From positions 1 through 37,696 of the forward strand of contig USEY01000034.1 in the NCBI GenBank assembly GCA_900553815.1: DNA of 37,696 nucleotides, given 5' to 3'. Shown here one piece after another: positions 17,653 through 25,324 of the stretch. Source of the stretch: an uncultured Bacteroides sp. GTDB lineage: Bacteria; Bacteroidota; Bacteroidia; Bacteroidales; Bacteroidaceae. A program made the position numbers and the translations under genes. Every line of letters begins with the position of its first letter. Positions within the stretch are counted from its first letter, which is position 1. Below the pieces are notes generated by a model. It saw only the letters and a program-made list of their open reading frames with translations, did no database searches and was not told where the DNA came from.

Positions 17653-18030
17653 ATGGGATGTTTGATGAATATCTTGTGGCTGTTGTTCGGAGGTATCCTG
17701 ACGGCCGTTGAATATTTGATATCCAGTCTGCTGCTGATGATAACGATTGTAGGCATACCGTTTGGCATGCAGACACTGAAGATGGCATCATTGGCTTTGT
17801 GGCCATTTGGTAAGGAAGTACGTAGCGGCAGTCGCTCGGATGGTTGTCTGTATGTGCTGATGAATGTGTTGTGGATTTTGCTGGGAGGTATTTGGATTTG
17901 TGTGTCTCACCTCGTGTTTGGGGCGATTCTTTGCATTACAATCATTGGCATACCTTTCGGTTTGCAGCACTTCAAGCTGGCCTCGGTGGCTTTGATGCCT
18001 TTTGGAAAGGATATAGTGTCGACCTGTTGA
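17653..18030 (+). CDS. yccF: YccF domain (DUF307) membrane protein
   Basis: A 125-residue inner-membrane protein made of two similar halves. Each has a hydrophobic hairpin followed by a GIPFG-x-Q motif (VGIPFGMQTLKMASLALWPFG and IGIPFGLQHFKLASVALMPFG), which is characteristic of YccF. It begins 12 bases after the lyase stop codon, so it is probably co-transcribed. Function of the family is not established. Confidence 0.92.
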   Translation: MGCLMNILWLLFGGILTAVEYLISSLLLMITIVGIPFGMQTLKMASLALWPFGKEVRSGSRSDGCLYVLMNVLWILLGGIWICVSHLVFGAILCITIIGIPFGLQHFKLASVALMPFGKDIVSTC

Positions 18031-18079
18031 ACAACGGGGAAAGGCGGGTCGGTAAAATAGTCTTTGCCGGTCAGATATA

Positions 18080-18120
18080 AAGAAGGCGGAAGACTCATGA
18101 GGTTTTCCGCCTTTCTTCTT
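18080..18120. terminator. Bidirectional terminator
   Basis: A strong stem, AAGAAGGCGGAA (18080-18091) with TTCCGCC-TTTCTT (18105-18117), followed on the plus strand by TTCTT. The minus strand gives A/T-rich flanks too. It ends the yccF transcript and may also serve the convergent small gene at 18166-18303. Confidence 0.75.
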
Positions 18121-18165
18121 ACATATTGTTTAAAGGGTTTGTTTACTGATTCACTGTTTGCTCAT

Positions 18166-18303
18166 TCAGGCTTGCTGTGCAAGCAATTTCTGGAGTTTGC
18201 CATTCAAGGCTTGGCACATGGCACCGTTACCCATTGACTGATAGCGTTTGATACGGTACTGCAACATCATAATTTCATTTACGTTCTTTTTCATAATCGT
18301 CAT
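18166..18303 (-). CDS. Small hypothetical protein (45 aa)
   Basis: A short frame, MTIMKKNVNEIMMLQYRIKR at its start and KLQKLLAQQA at its end. It is lysine- and leucine-rich, mostly helical in character and without a membrane segment. Support for a real gene: a GGAGGA ribosome binding site 9 bases before the ATG (rare here), a -7 box TATCTTTG on the minus strand at 18371-18378, and a shared terminator beyond its stop. An alternative ATG lies at 18294. Function unknown. Confidence 0.7.
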   Translation of the reverse strand: MTIMKKNVNEIMMLQYRIKRYQSMGNGAMCQALNGKLQKLLAQQA

Positions 18304-18370
18304 CTTTTTGTGTCCTCCGCGTTTCGGAAGACGGTTTTACATCTTTTCTTTATCTCTCTTATTAACGTTG

Positions 18371-18378
18371 CAAAGATA
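18371..18378 (-). promoter_or_regulatory. -7 box for the 45-aa gene
   Basis: TATCTTTG on the minus strand, about 68 bases upstream of the ATG at 18303. No clear -33 TTTG at 19-21 bases. The interval 18304-18679 contains this box, the palindrome at 18593-18635 and the LytTR promoter, and no other gene that I can see. Confidence 0.55.
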
Positions 18379-18592
18379 GAGATTGTTCATGGAAAATATG
18401 TTTTATAACATAAAAATCTTACTAAATACTCTTTCTACCGTTAAAATAGGCTGAGTTTTGCCAGCTGAAGGTTACAAAAATATGTCTTCTGGTTGGATAA
18501 GACAGGCATGGATTCGGTATGGCAATCCTGAAAACTTTGTCTTCGTTTGTCTTTTCACCTGCCTGTCGCTGTTCTTGGATAAGATTGGGTCG

Positions 18593-18635
18593 GGAAAATA
18601 AAATATCTGAAACAAGTTTCAATATTTTATTTTCC
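18593..18635. promoter_or_regulatory. Long inverted repeat over the LytTR gene promoter (candidate operator)
   Basis: Two 20-base arms, GGAAAATAAAATAT plus TGAAAC on the left and GTTTCA plus ATATTTTATTTTCC on the right, separated by AA, with one extra C (18607) in the left arm. The right arm covers the expected -33 position of the -7 box TACCTTTG (18649-18656). No U-tract follows on either strand, so it does not look like a terminator. Confidence 0.7.
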
Positions 18636-18648
18636 ACTCGCCTTTCAC

Positions 18649-18656
18649 TACCTTTG
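18649..18656 (+). promoter_or_regulatory. -7 box for the LytTR gene
   Basis: TACCTTTG matches TAnnTTTG. It lies 23 bases before the ATG. The -33 region (TTTT at 18625-18628, 20-base spacing) is weak and embedded in the palindrome. Confidence 0.6.
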
Positions 18657-18679
18657 CCTTCCCATATTTTAAGAATTAG

Positions 18680-19585
18680 ATGACAGCGTTAATCAATAAG
18701 TTTGTGGCCTGGCTTCGCAGTCCTTATCCGGAGTTGAGGCAGCGGTGGAAGACAGTGGTCTTGCCTTCGCTGCTGGTATTTTTCATTCTCTATTTCTTGC
18801 AGCCTTTCGGCATCTCAAGGATGGAGGGAAACCGGTTTCTGGTGTTGTCAGGCTATGCTTTGGTGTCGATGGCCATGCTGGCGGTGGTAGTCTATGTGTT
18901 TCCTGTCTTGTTTCCAGCCTGGCATCGAGAAGAACGCTGGACATTGGGCAAGGAACTGTTGGCTACGCTGCTGATGTGTGTGCTGGTGACGTTGGGCAAC
19001 TGGTGTTATACGGCCTGGACGTTTCAGCTGGATTTGGACCTGCGGCTGCTGTACATCTGCCTGCTGTGGATGCTGCTTATCGGGCCTTTTCCCATTGTAT
19101 TGTTTATGATGTGGAACCGTAATCTGCAGCTGAAGCGCAACCTGCGCGAGGCTATGGAGATGAATGCCGGGCTTCCGGCTAAGGCGGGGAAGAAGGACGG
19201 AACGGATGAGGCTGCCGGGGAGCAGTCGGCCTTGGTATGTCTGGCTGGAGGGACAAAAGAAACCTTTACGCTCGATGCGTCTTGTCTGCTGTATGCAGAG
19301 GCTGACGGCAATTATGTATGTCTGCACTATCTGGACGGAGCGGGAAAAGTTGCTGAGAAGTTGCTGCGCATTACCTTGAAGCAGGCAGAAGAGTCGTTGG
19401 CTGCATATACTTATATAATAAAATGTCACCGGGCTTTCCTCGTCAACTTGCGCCATGTGGTGAAGGTGTCGGGCAATGCACAGGGCTATCGGTTGCAGGT
19501 AGGGAAGTGCAGGGTGGAAGTGCCGGTGTCGCGTGCCTACATCAGGGTGGTGAAAGACTATTTTGAAGATATGCGTAGAGGCTGA
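18680..19585 (+). CDS. Membrane-anchored LytTR-family DNA-binding protein
   Basis: A 301-residue protein with four predicted transmembrane helices (about residues 25-43, 53-77, 91-111 and 121-144), a charged linker to about 195, and a LytTR DNA-binding domain at about 203-296. Readable LytTR features are LLYAEADGNYVCLHYLDG, LRITLKQAEESL, YIIKCHRAFLVNLRHVVKV and VEVPVSRAYIRVVKDYF. There is no receiver domain and no adjacent LytS-type kinase, so the membrane part probably senses a signal itself. The next gene encodes a TonB-dependent receptor, but a terminator separates them. Confidence 0.92.
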   Translation: MTALINKFVAWLRSPYPELRQRWKTVVLPSLLVFFILYFLQPFGISRMEGNRFLVLSGYALVSMAMLAVVVYVFPVLFPAWHREERWTLGKELLATLLMCVLVTLGNWCYTAWTFQLDLDLRLLYICLLWMLLIGPFPIVLFMMWNRNLQLKRNLREAMEMNAGLPAKAGKKDGTDEAAGEQSALVCLAGGTKETFTLDASCLLYAEADGNYVCLHYLDGAGKVAEKLLRITLKQAEESLAAYTYIIKCHRAFLVNLRHVVKVSGNAQGYRLQVGKCRVEVPVSRAYIRVVKDYFEDMRRG

Positions 19586-19701
19586 TGAAAGCCTGCTGAA
19601 GGGGGGGACGTTTTAGTACAGCCTTGCCTGAGGCGGGAAAAGGGCTTGCCATTCGTCCCTAATCCGTGCCAGCCGTCCCACAGAAAGGCTATTGGTCACA
19701 A

Positions 19702-19732
19702 ATCCGGGCTGTCTGTCCCGGATATTTTTTTG
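19702..19732 (+). terminator. Rho-independent terminator after the LytTR gene
   Basis: A perfect 7-bp stem ATCCGGG (19702-19708) and CCCGGAT (19717-19723) with an 8-base loop, followed by ATTTTTTTG. It lies inside the apparent upstream extension of the TonB receptor frame, which supports starting that gene at 19786. Confidence 0.85.
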
Positions 19733-19785
19733 TCCGTGCGGTGGCTTGTAATTTCGCTGGTGTTGAACAAAAACAGAAGCGAAAA

Positions 19786-21726
19786 ATGTCACAAAGATTC
19801 TATTTTATTTTTATTCCTATGATGTTGTGCATGGCGGTTTTTCGGCCAGCCGTGGCACAGATTGCGACAGTCGATACCGTTCGGTTGATTTTAGGAAGCA
19901 TGGCGGTGACCGACAGCGTCGCACTGGATGAGGTGGTGGTAAAAAGTCGCCGTACACCGGTTGCCAACAGCCGCTGGAGCGACTTGCATCCGGTGGAACT
20001 GGTCACGGTGGGCGGTGCCAACGGTGACCTGTATCGTGCGTTGCAGACATTACCGGGCACGCAGGTGCAGGGGGAGACCGGGCATCTGCTGGTGAGGGGT
20101 GGTGACGACTGGGAGACTCAGACCTATATAGACGGTATGCACGTGCTGGTGCCCTATACCTCGGTGGGAATTCATGCTTCGGCCCGCAGCCGGTATTCCA
20201 CGTTTATGTTCAGTGGGATTAACCTGGCGTCGGGTGGTGCGCCGCTGGAATATGGCGGTGCGCTGTCGGCTGTCTTGCCGTTGGAGACGAAAGACTACAG
20301 TACCGTCAATAAGCTGGGACTTAATGCCTCTGTCGTAGGGGCAGGTGGTGGAGGTACACGGACATTTGACCAGGGGTCGGTTTCGGTAGACCTGAATTAC
20401 CAGAATATGGCTCTGCACAACCTGATTTACCCCGGACGCAAAGATTTTGCCCGCCCTTATCAGTTGGTGTCGGGGGCTACGCAGCTTCGCTATACCCCGG
20501 ATGATTCCACAGTGGCCAAGTTCTACGCACAGTATGACCGCACCGATTTCTCTACATACGAAGGTGCGGAGCACCGTCGCTTTACCCTGGGCGAGGATAA
20601 TGTCTACCTGAACGCTACCTTGCGCCGTTCGTCAGAGGCGTGGGACTGGTTTGCCGGTGCAGCCTGGTCGTATAATAACAGTTTGATAGATAATGTGGCC
20701 TTTGCGGGAGATGACTGGCGTGAGTGTCGGCAAGAGTTGCATCTGAAGGCAAAAGCCGGGTGGAGGTGCTCACCTTTGTTCAGACTTGATGCCGGGGCGG
20801 AAGTTTTTGTCAATGACTATGATGCCTGCTATCGCCTGCCACCCGAGGTAACGGCGGTTATGAAACTTGCTTCGTCGCATGGGGCCGTATTTGCCACCGC
20901 CTCAGGCTATCTGTGTGAGACGCTGAAGGCGGAAGCGTCGGCCAGGGCCGAACAGTGGTGGCGCAACGGGCAGGCAGAGGTGTCGCCGCGCTTTGCACTG
21001 AGCTGGTTTCCGGGCAATGTGACGCTGACAGCAGTGGCGGGGCGCTATACGGAGCAGCCGGCAGACAGCTTGCTGGCAAGGCAGCACCGGCTGAAGCCCG
21101 AAGTATGCTGGCAGTACAATCTGGGAGCGCAGTACAATCGCAACGGCCGTCTGGGCAAGGTGGAGATTTATTATAAGAAGTACAGCAGTCTGGCTCTTTG
21201 GGAAAATGATGGGGAAGGCAACAGGCTTACATCGGCCGGATACGGGTGGAGCAAAGGGGTGGATGTCTTCTTTTCCGACCGTACATCGCTGAAGAACTTT
21301 GAGTATCGGCTGGCATATACCTATAATCTGGTGAAGAAAAAGGCGGGGCGTTATGCGGAGCTGACTACGCCCCAGTATGCCACGCGCCATAACGCCTCGG
21401 TTGTTGTCAAGTGGAGCTTTCCTCGCCTGCGCAGTATTTTGAGCTTGACCAATCGCTTCAGCAGCGGGCGCCCGTGGCACAACCCGGAGTTGCCGGGGCT
21501 GATGAACGACGAGGTGAAGCCCTACAACAGCCTGGATGTAGGTGTCACTTTCCTGCCCTCCAAAAAGGTCATCATACATGCCTCGGCCACCAATATTCTG
21601 GGACGGTGCAACGAGTTCGGCCGGGTTGACGGCCGGCCGGTGCTGGCCTCGTCCGACCGTTTCTTCTATATCGGTGTCTATCTGACGCTGGGCAAGCATG
21701 CCGCTTACGATGTATCCAATTTCTGA
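19786..21726 (+). CDS. TonB-dependent receptor
   Basis: The frame is open from an ATG at 19666, but that region contains a terminator. The ATG at 19786 gives a proper signal peptide (MSQRFYFIFIPMMLCMAVF, cleavage near AVAQ). The protein is then 646 residues. The plug begins near residue 45 (LDEVVVKSRRTPV) with LYRALQTLPGTQVQ and LLVRGGDDWETQTYIDGM. The rest is a beta barrel, ending FFYIGVYLTLGKH and a terminal Phe. It lacks the N-terminal carboxypeptidase-like domain and the SusD partner usual for glycan importers, and is shorter than SusC proteins. It may therefore import a small ligand such as a metal chelate or cofactor. Ligand unknown. Confidence 0.92.
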   Translation: MSQRFYFIFIPMMLCMAVFRPAVAQIATVDTVRLILGSMAVTDSVALDEVVVKSRRTPVANSRWSDLHPVELVTVGGANGDLYRALQTLPGTQVQGETGHLLVRGGDDWETQTYIDGMHVLVPYTSVGIHASARSRYSTFMFSGINLASGGAPLEYGGALSAVLPLETKDYSTVNKLGLNASVVGAGGGGTRTFDQGSVSVDLNYQNMALHNLIYPGRKDFARPYQLVSGATQLRYTPDDSTVAKFYAQYDRTDFSTYEGAEHRRFTLGEDNVYLNATLRRSSEAWDWFAGAAWSYNNSLIDNVAFAGDDWRECRQELHLKAKAGWRCSPLFRLDAGAEVFVNDYDACYRLPPEVTAVMKLASSHGAVFATASGYLCETLKAEASARAEQWWRNGQAEVSPRFALSWFPGNVTLTAVAGRYTEQPADSLLARQHRLKPEVCWQYNLGAQYNRNGRLGKVEIYYKKYSSLALWENDGEGNRLTSAGYGWSKGVDVFFSDRTSLKNFEYRLAYTYNLVKKKAGRYAELTTPQYATRHNASVVVKWSFPRLRSILSLTNRFSSGRPWHNPELPGLMNDEVKPYNSLDVGVTFLPSKKVIIHASATNILGRCNEFGRVDGRPVLASSDRFFYIGVYLTLGKHAAYDVSNF

Positions 21727-21760
21727 GACGGGAGTCTGGAGTATGCGGTCAAACATGTAG

Positions 21761-21917
21761 GAGTTAAAGAAATTAAAGGGAGTTATCGCCCGCCAAGGTG
21801 GGCTTAGAAGTTAAAAGCCAATAGACCTTTACTGCCATTTTTTCCCTTTTACAAGACTATCGGCTTTAACTTCTAACGGAGCAAAGCGAACTGATAACTT
21901 CTATAACTTCTTAACTT
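21761..21917. repeat. Gene-less inverted-repeat element
   Basis: The left arm (21761-21824) has GTTAAAG repeats, TTATC, a stem GCCCGCC/GGTGGGC (21788-21803), then TTAGAAGTTAAAAGCCAATAG. The right arm (21857-21917), on the other strand, reads TTAAGAAGTTATAGAAGTTA, TTATC-equivalent, a variable segment, then TAGAAGTTAAAGCCGATAG. About 32 bases separate the arms. The inner end shares AGAAGTTAAAGCCGATAG exactly with the cassette at 6814-7320. Confidence 0.75.
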
Positions 21918-21965
21918 TCAGTGAAGTGTTACTTGCGAAACTTGAATAACTTAAAATAAAAACAA

Positions 21966-22385
21966 ATGATTATGAGAACAACTATTGTATTGTCGTTGCT
22001 GGCTTTGCAGGGCTTTGCACAAGTGCTTTCGGCACAAACATTGACTATTGAAGTACGTGGCATTGAAAAAGTGAAAGGACAGCTGTATGTGGCCTTTTAC
22101 TCGTCTGAAGATACTTTCCTGAAGAAACCGTTGACTGGTTTGCGGGTAGAGGTGACCGACACGGTGCTCACCATCCCTTGTCAGGGACTGCCTGCGGGTG
22201 AGTATGCCTTCGCACTTTTTCAGGACGAGAACGGAAACGGGCGGCTCGATACGGCGGCTTTTGGCATTCCGACAGAGAAATCCGGGTTTAGCAACAATGC
22301 CGAAGGCATTATGGGACCTCCTTCGTATGATAAATGCCTGTTCTGTTTACAAAAAGATACGTTGATGGTCATAGATTTGAAGTAA
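21966..22385 (+). CDS. DUF2141 domain protein
   Basis: A 139-residue exported protein with a signal peptide ending near LSAQT. The DUF2141 pattern is clear: GQLYVAFYSSEDTFLKKP, GLPAGEYAFALFQDENGNGRLDT, FGIPTEKSGFSNNA and MGPPSYDKCLF. The family is a small beta-sandwich in the cell envelope, of unknown role. The start could be 21966 or the ATG at 21972. An inverted-repeat element lies just upstream. Confidence 0.92.
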   Translation: MIMRTTIVLSLLALQGFAQVLSAQTLTIEVRGIEKVKGQLYVAFYSSEDTFLKKPLTGLRVEVTDTVLTIPCQGLPAGEYAFALFQDENGNGRLDTAAFGIPTEKSGFSNNAEGIMGPPSYDKCLFCLQKDTLMVIDLK

Positions 22386-22598
22386 TAAATATTGTATATT
22401 GATTGATGAAATAATAGGTGATATGCTTCATGTCTGTTGACAATATATGGTTGAAAAATAGGACTTGCAAAATGGATTGAAAGATTGTTTTTTATGTTGT
22501 ATAGCATGAAATTTATGTCATACATACCTGGTATGGATATTATTTTACTTAAAATTTATATTTGTTTGCGTTTTTCTTGCGAAAAAGAATGAAATCAT

Positions 22599-22606
22599 TA
22601 TATTTG
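22599..22606 (+). promoter_or_regulatory. -7 box giving a near-leaderless mRNA
   Basis: TATATTTG matches TAnnTTTG, with TTG at 22577-22579 and a 19-base spacer. Transcription would begin at about 22610-22613, at or next to the GTG start codon of the following gene. Confidence 0.65.
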
Positions 22607-22611
22607 CACCT

Positions 22612-23232
22612 GTGAAAAATATGGTTTACATTTTAGCACTTGTACTTTTGCTCGGATGCTGTTCCTGTGCTAAGGAACGTAGAGTGGCGGATGAGCCTTG
22701 GCCGGTAGAAGAATTTTCGGATGGTGACTTGGTTTTCCGGCGTGGCATAGGCCTGATGAGTCGTGCGGTGCTGGTGGCCGATGGTAGCGGGATGTACTCA
22801 CACGTAGGAATTTTGAAGAAGGTGGAGGAAGAATGGCATGTGATTCATGCAGTACCCGGCGAACCGGATTACGACGGAGATGTGGACCGTGTGAAAGTGG
22901 AACCGTTAGTGCGTTTTTGGGCAACAGACCGTGCTGTTCGAGGGGCGGTGATGAGGATGGAGGTAGATTCACAGTTGGCGGCCGGTGCTGCTGTTCAGGC
23001 ATGGCAGATAGCTCAACGGGGTACTTTGTTTGACCATGACTATGATTTGGCTGATACGACGGCCATGTATTGCACGGAGCTTGTCGATTTTGTGTATCGC
23101 AAGGTGGGGGTAGATGTTTCCGAGGGCAGGTTGAGCCGGGTCAATGTTCCCGGGGTAGGAGGTGATTATCTTTTGCCCGGTGACTTGGCAGATAACCGGC
23201 AGTTGAAGCTGGTTTTTGAGTTTTCAAGATAG
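22612..23232 (+). CDS. YiiX/YebB-like papain-type lipoprotein
   Basis: A 206-residue predicted lipoprotein (lipobox VLLLGC, Cys16) related to the permuted NlpC/P60 (YiiX-like) cysteine hydrolases. His64 in YSHVGIL and Cys154 in YCTELVDFVY are the likely catalytic pair, with Glu156 near. Known relatives are thought to be amidases or thioesterases acting on peptidoglycan- or lipid-linked substrates. I keep the GTG start because it supplies the Lys needed for the signal peptide; the ATG at 22621 would remove every charged residue from the N-region. The promoter lies directly in front. Confidence 0.85.
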   Translation: MKNMVYILALVLLLGCCSCAKERRVADEPWPVEEFSDGDLVFRRGIGLMSRAVLVADGSGMYSHVGILKKVEEEWHVIHAVPGEPDYDGDVDRVKVEPLVRFWATDRAVRGAVMRMEVDSQLAAGAAVQAWQIAQRGTLFDHDYDLADTTAMYCTELVDFVYRKVGVDVSEGRLSRVNVPGVGGDYLLPGDLADNRQLKLVFEFSR

Positions 23233-23280
23233 AGAGAGACAGTGAGTTCTATTTTATTTATTAACAGCAAAAAAAATGTT

Positions 23281-23685
23281 ATGATGAAAAAGTTAATGTA
23301 TTTGGGTCTGATGTTGGTGGCAGTAGTGGCCATGATGTCTTGTTCTTCAGGTGGTCCGGGCAGTGCGCTGAAAGATTATGTTTCGGCTATGCAGAGCGGC
23401 GACTATGAGAAGTTTGTTGACGGTATCAATTTTTCAAAGGCAGAACCCGATAAGGCTGCTGAGGCTCGCGAAGGTTTTGTGGCCTTGATGAAGGAAAAAG
23501 CCGGGAAAGAACTGGAGAAGAAAGGTGGCTTGAAAAGCTTTGAGGTGCTTTCGGAAGAGATTGCCGAAGATGGCAATTCTGCGGTTGTAAAGTTCAAGCA
23601 GGTATATGGCAATGGCGAAGAAAGCGAGGATGAGCAGAAGATGGTGAAAGTGGATGGTAAATGGTTGATGGATATAGGGAAATAG
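23281..23685 (+). CDS. DUF4878 domain lipoprotein
   Basis: The frame opens at 23242, but the ATG at 23281 (or 23284) begins a lipoprotein signal (MMKKLMYLGLMLVAVVAMMS, lipobox MMSC). This gives about 134 residues. The mature part has the NTF2-like pattern of DUF4878: SALKDYVSAMQSGDYEKFVD, then a glutamate- and lysine-rich helix and EDEQKMVKVDGKWLMDIGK at the end. It is probably an envelope protein; function is not established. It follows the YiiX-like gene by 48 bases. Confidence 0.88.
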   Translation: MMKKLMYLGLMLVAVVAMMSCSSGGPGSALKDYVSAMQSGDYEKFVDGINFSKAEPDKAAEAREGFVALMKEKAGKELEKKGGLKSFEVLSEEIAEDGNSAVVKFKQVYGNGEESEDEQKMVKVDGKWLMDIGK

Positions 23686-23777
23686 GATTAACAGATTGGC
23701 TGTTTGCCGCTCATTGTGTTTTTAGTATGTTTCTGTTTCAAGTTTTTAAGGTTTATTGAGCGGCTTCCCTTGTAGGT

Positions 23778-23809
23778 ATCCGGGACATTGTGTCCCGGAT
23801 ATTTTTTTT
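23778..23809 (+). terminator. Rho-independent terminator
   Basis: A perfect 10-bp stem ATCCGGGACA (23778-23787) and TGTCCCGGAT (23791-23800) with loop TTG, followed by ATTTTTTTT. It ends the transcript carrying the DUF4878 gene. Its right arm and tail are almost identical to the terminator at 19702-19732. Confidence 0.9.
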
Positions 23810-23919
23810 ATTCATGTTTGGCTGCGTCGATATTCAATTGATATTGTACAAACAGGGGGTATATGAGATTTTGCAGGTAGAAATGTAGGGTGGGGCTGTG
23901 TTTTCTGCTTTGCAAAGTG

Positions 23920-23927
23920 TATCTTTG
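23920..23927 (+). promoter_or_regulatory. -7 box for the response regulator operon
   Basis: TATCTTTG, 29 bases before the ATG of the regulator gene. No clear -33 TTTG at the expected distance. Confidence 0.55.
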
Positions 23928-23956
23928 CCTGCAATTTAATGTAAAAATGAAAGGTT

Positions 23957-25312
23957 ATGATACTGGTTATAGATGATGACAGCGCAGTGCGCACCTCACT
24001 CAGCTTCATGCTGAAGCGTGCCGGTTATGAAGTCAAGGCGGTAAACGGTCCGCGCGAAGCCATGGAAGTGGTGCGCTCCGAGAGACCCGACTTGGCTTTG
24101 ATGGATATGAACTTCACTCTTTCCACCACGGGAGAAGAAGGACTGACGCTGCTCAGACAGGTAAAGGTGTTCAGACCCGATATGCCTGTGATTCTGATGA
24201 CGGCATGGGGGAGCATAGAACTGGCAGTGCAGGGCATGCAGGCTGGTGCGACAGACTTTGTGACAAAGCCTTGGAATAATGCTGTGTTGCTGCAACGCAT
24301 CGAGACTGTCCTGGAGTTGTCGGCTCCGAAGGATACGGAGAAGCAGGGAGTCAAAGGGGCTCTGAAACGCAAGAATATCATTGGCAAGTCGCGTGGACTG
24401 ATGGAGGTGCTCGACACGGTGGAGCGCATTGCCCCTACCAATGCTTCCGTACTCATTACCGGTGAGAGCGGTACGGGCAAGGAACTGATAGCCGAGGCCA
24501 TACACGAGAACAGTAAGCGTGCCCGCCAGCCTTTTGTCAAGGTGAACCTGGGAGGAATATCACAGAGCTTGTTTGAAAGTGAAATGTTCGGCCACAAGAA
24601 GGGGGCCTATACCGATGCCGTGGCCGACCGCGTAGGACGTTTTGAAATGGCCGACAAGGGAACTATCTTCCTGGACGAAATAGGGGAGCTGGATCTTTCG
24701 TGCCAGGTGAAGCTCTTGCGCGTATTGCAGGATCAGACCTTTGAAGTGCTGGGCGACAGCCGTCCGCGCAAGGTGGATGTGCGTGTAGTGTCGGCCACCA
24801 ATGCCGATTTGCGTAAGATGGTGAACGAGCATACCTTTAGGGAAGATTTGTTTTATCGTATCAATCTGATAACGGTGAAGCTGCCTGCCTTGCGCGAGCG
24901 TCGTGAGGACATCCCGCTGCTGGCTCGGCATTTTGCCGACCGGCAGGCAGAGGCGAACGGGTTGCCGCGTACGGAGTTTTCGTCCGATGCGCTCCAGTTC
25001 TTAAGCAGGTTGCCTTTCCCCGGCAATATCCGTGAGTTGAAGAATCTGGTAGAGCGTACCATTCTGGTATGTGGCAAGCCGTTGTTGAGTGCAGCCGACT
25101 TCGAGTCACAGTGTACCCAGATGGCTGATATGTCGCAGAAGGCAACAGTAGGTTCTTTCGAAGGAATGACCCTTGACGAAATAGAGCGGCAGACCATCAG
25201 GCAGGCACTCGAGCAGTATAAGGGCAATCTTAGCCAGGTGGCGCAGGCGCTGGGCATCAGCAGAGCCGCCCTCTACCGGCGGTTGGAAAAACATGGTATT
25301 ACGGTTTCATAA
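23957..25312 (+). CDS. Sigma-54-dependent response regulator (NtrC family)
   Basis: A 451-residue regulator in three parts. The receiver spans residues 1-120 with acidic Asp6-Asp8, phosphoacceptor Asp50 (LALMDMNF) and a Lys near TKPWNN. The AAA+ sigma-54 interaction domain spans about 140-375 with Walker A GESGTGKE at 169-176, KKGAYTDA in the loop that contacts sigma-54, GTIFLDEIGEL as Walker B, and an arginine-finger region LREDLFYRINL. The C-terminal Fis-type helix-turn-helix (GNLSQVAQALGISRAALYRR) is at about 425-447. The loop has GAYTDA where most activators have GAFTGA. The kinase gene follows by 12 bases. Target genes are not evident. Confidence 0.96.
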   Translation: MILVIDDDSAVRTSLSFMLKRAGYEVKAVNGPREAMEVVRSERPDLALMDMNFTLSTTGEEGLTLLRQVKVFRPDMPVILMTAWGSIELAVQGMQAGATDFVTKPWNNAVLLQRIETVLELSAPKDTEKQGVKGALKRKNIIGKSRGLMEVLDTVERIAPTNASVLITGESGTGKELIAEAIHENSKRARQPFVKVNLGGISQSLFESEMFGHKKGAYTDAVADRVGRFEMADKGTIFLDEIGELDLSCQVKLLRVLQDQTFEVLGDSRPRKVDVRVVSATNADLRKMVNEHTFREDLFYRINLITVKLPALRERREDIPLLARHFADRQAEANGLPRTEFSSDALQFLSRLPFPGNIRELKNLVERTILVCGKPLLSAADFESQCTQMADMSQKATVGSFEGMTLDEIERQTIRQALEQYKGNLSQVAQALGISRAALYRRLEKHGITVS

Positions 25313-25324
25313 AGCATTATTGTC

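Noticed and set aside
19666..19785. Upstream start for the TonB receptor
   Set aside because: The extension contains a rho-independent terminator and lacks a signal peptide; the ATG at 19786 gives a normal one.
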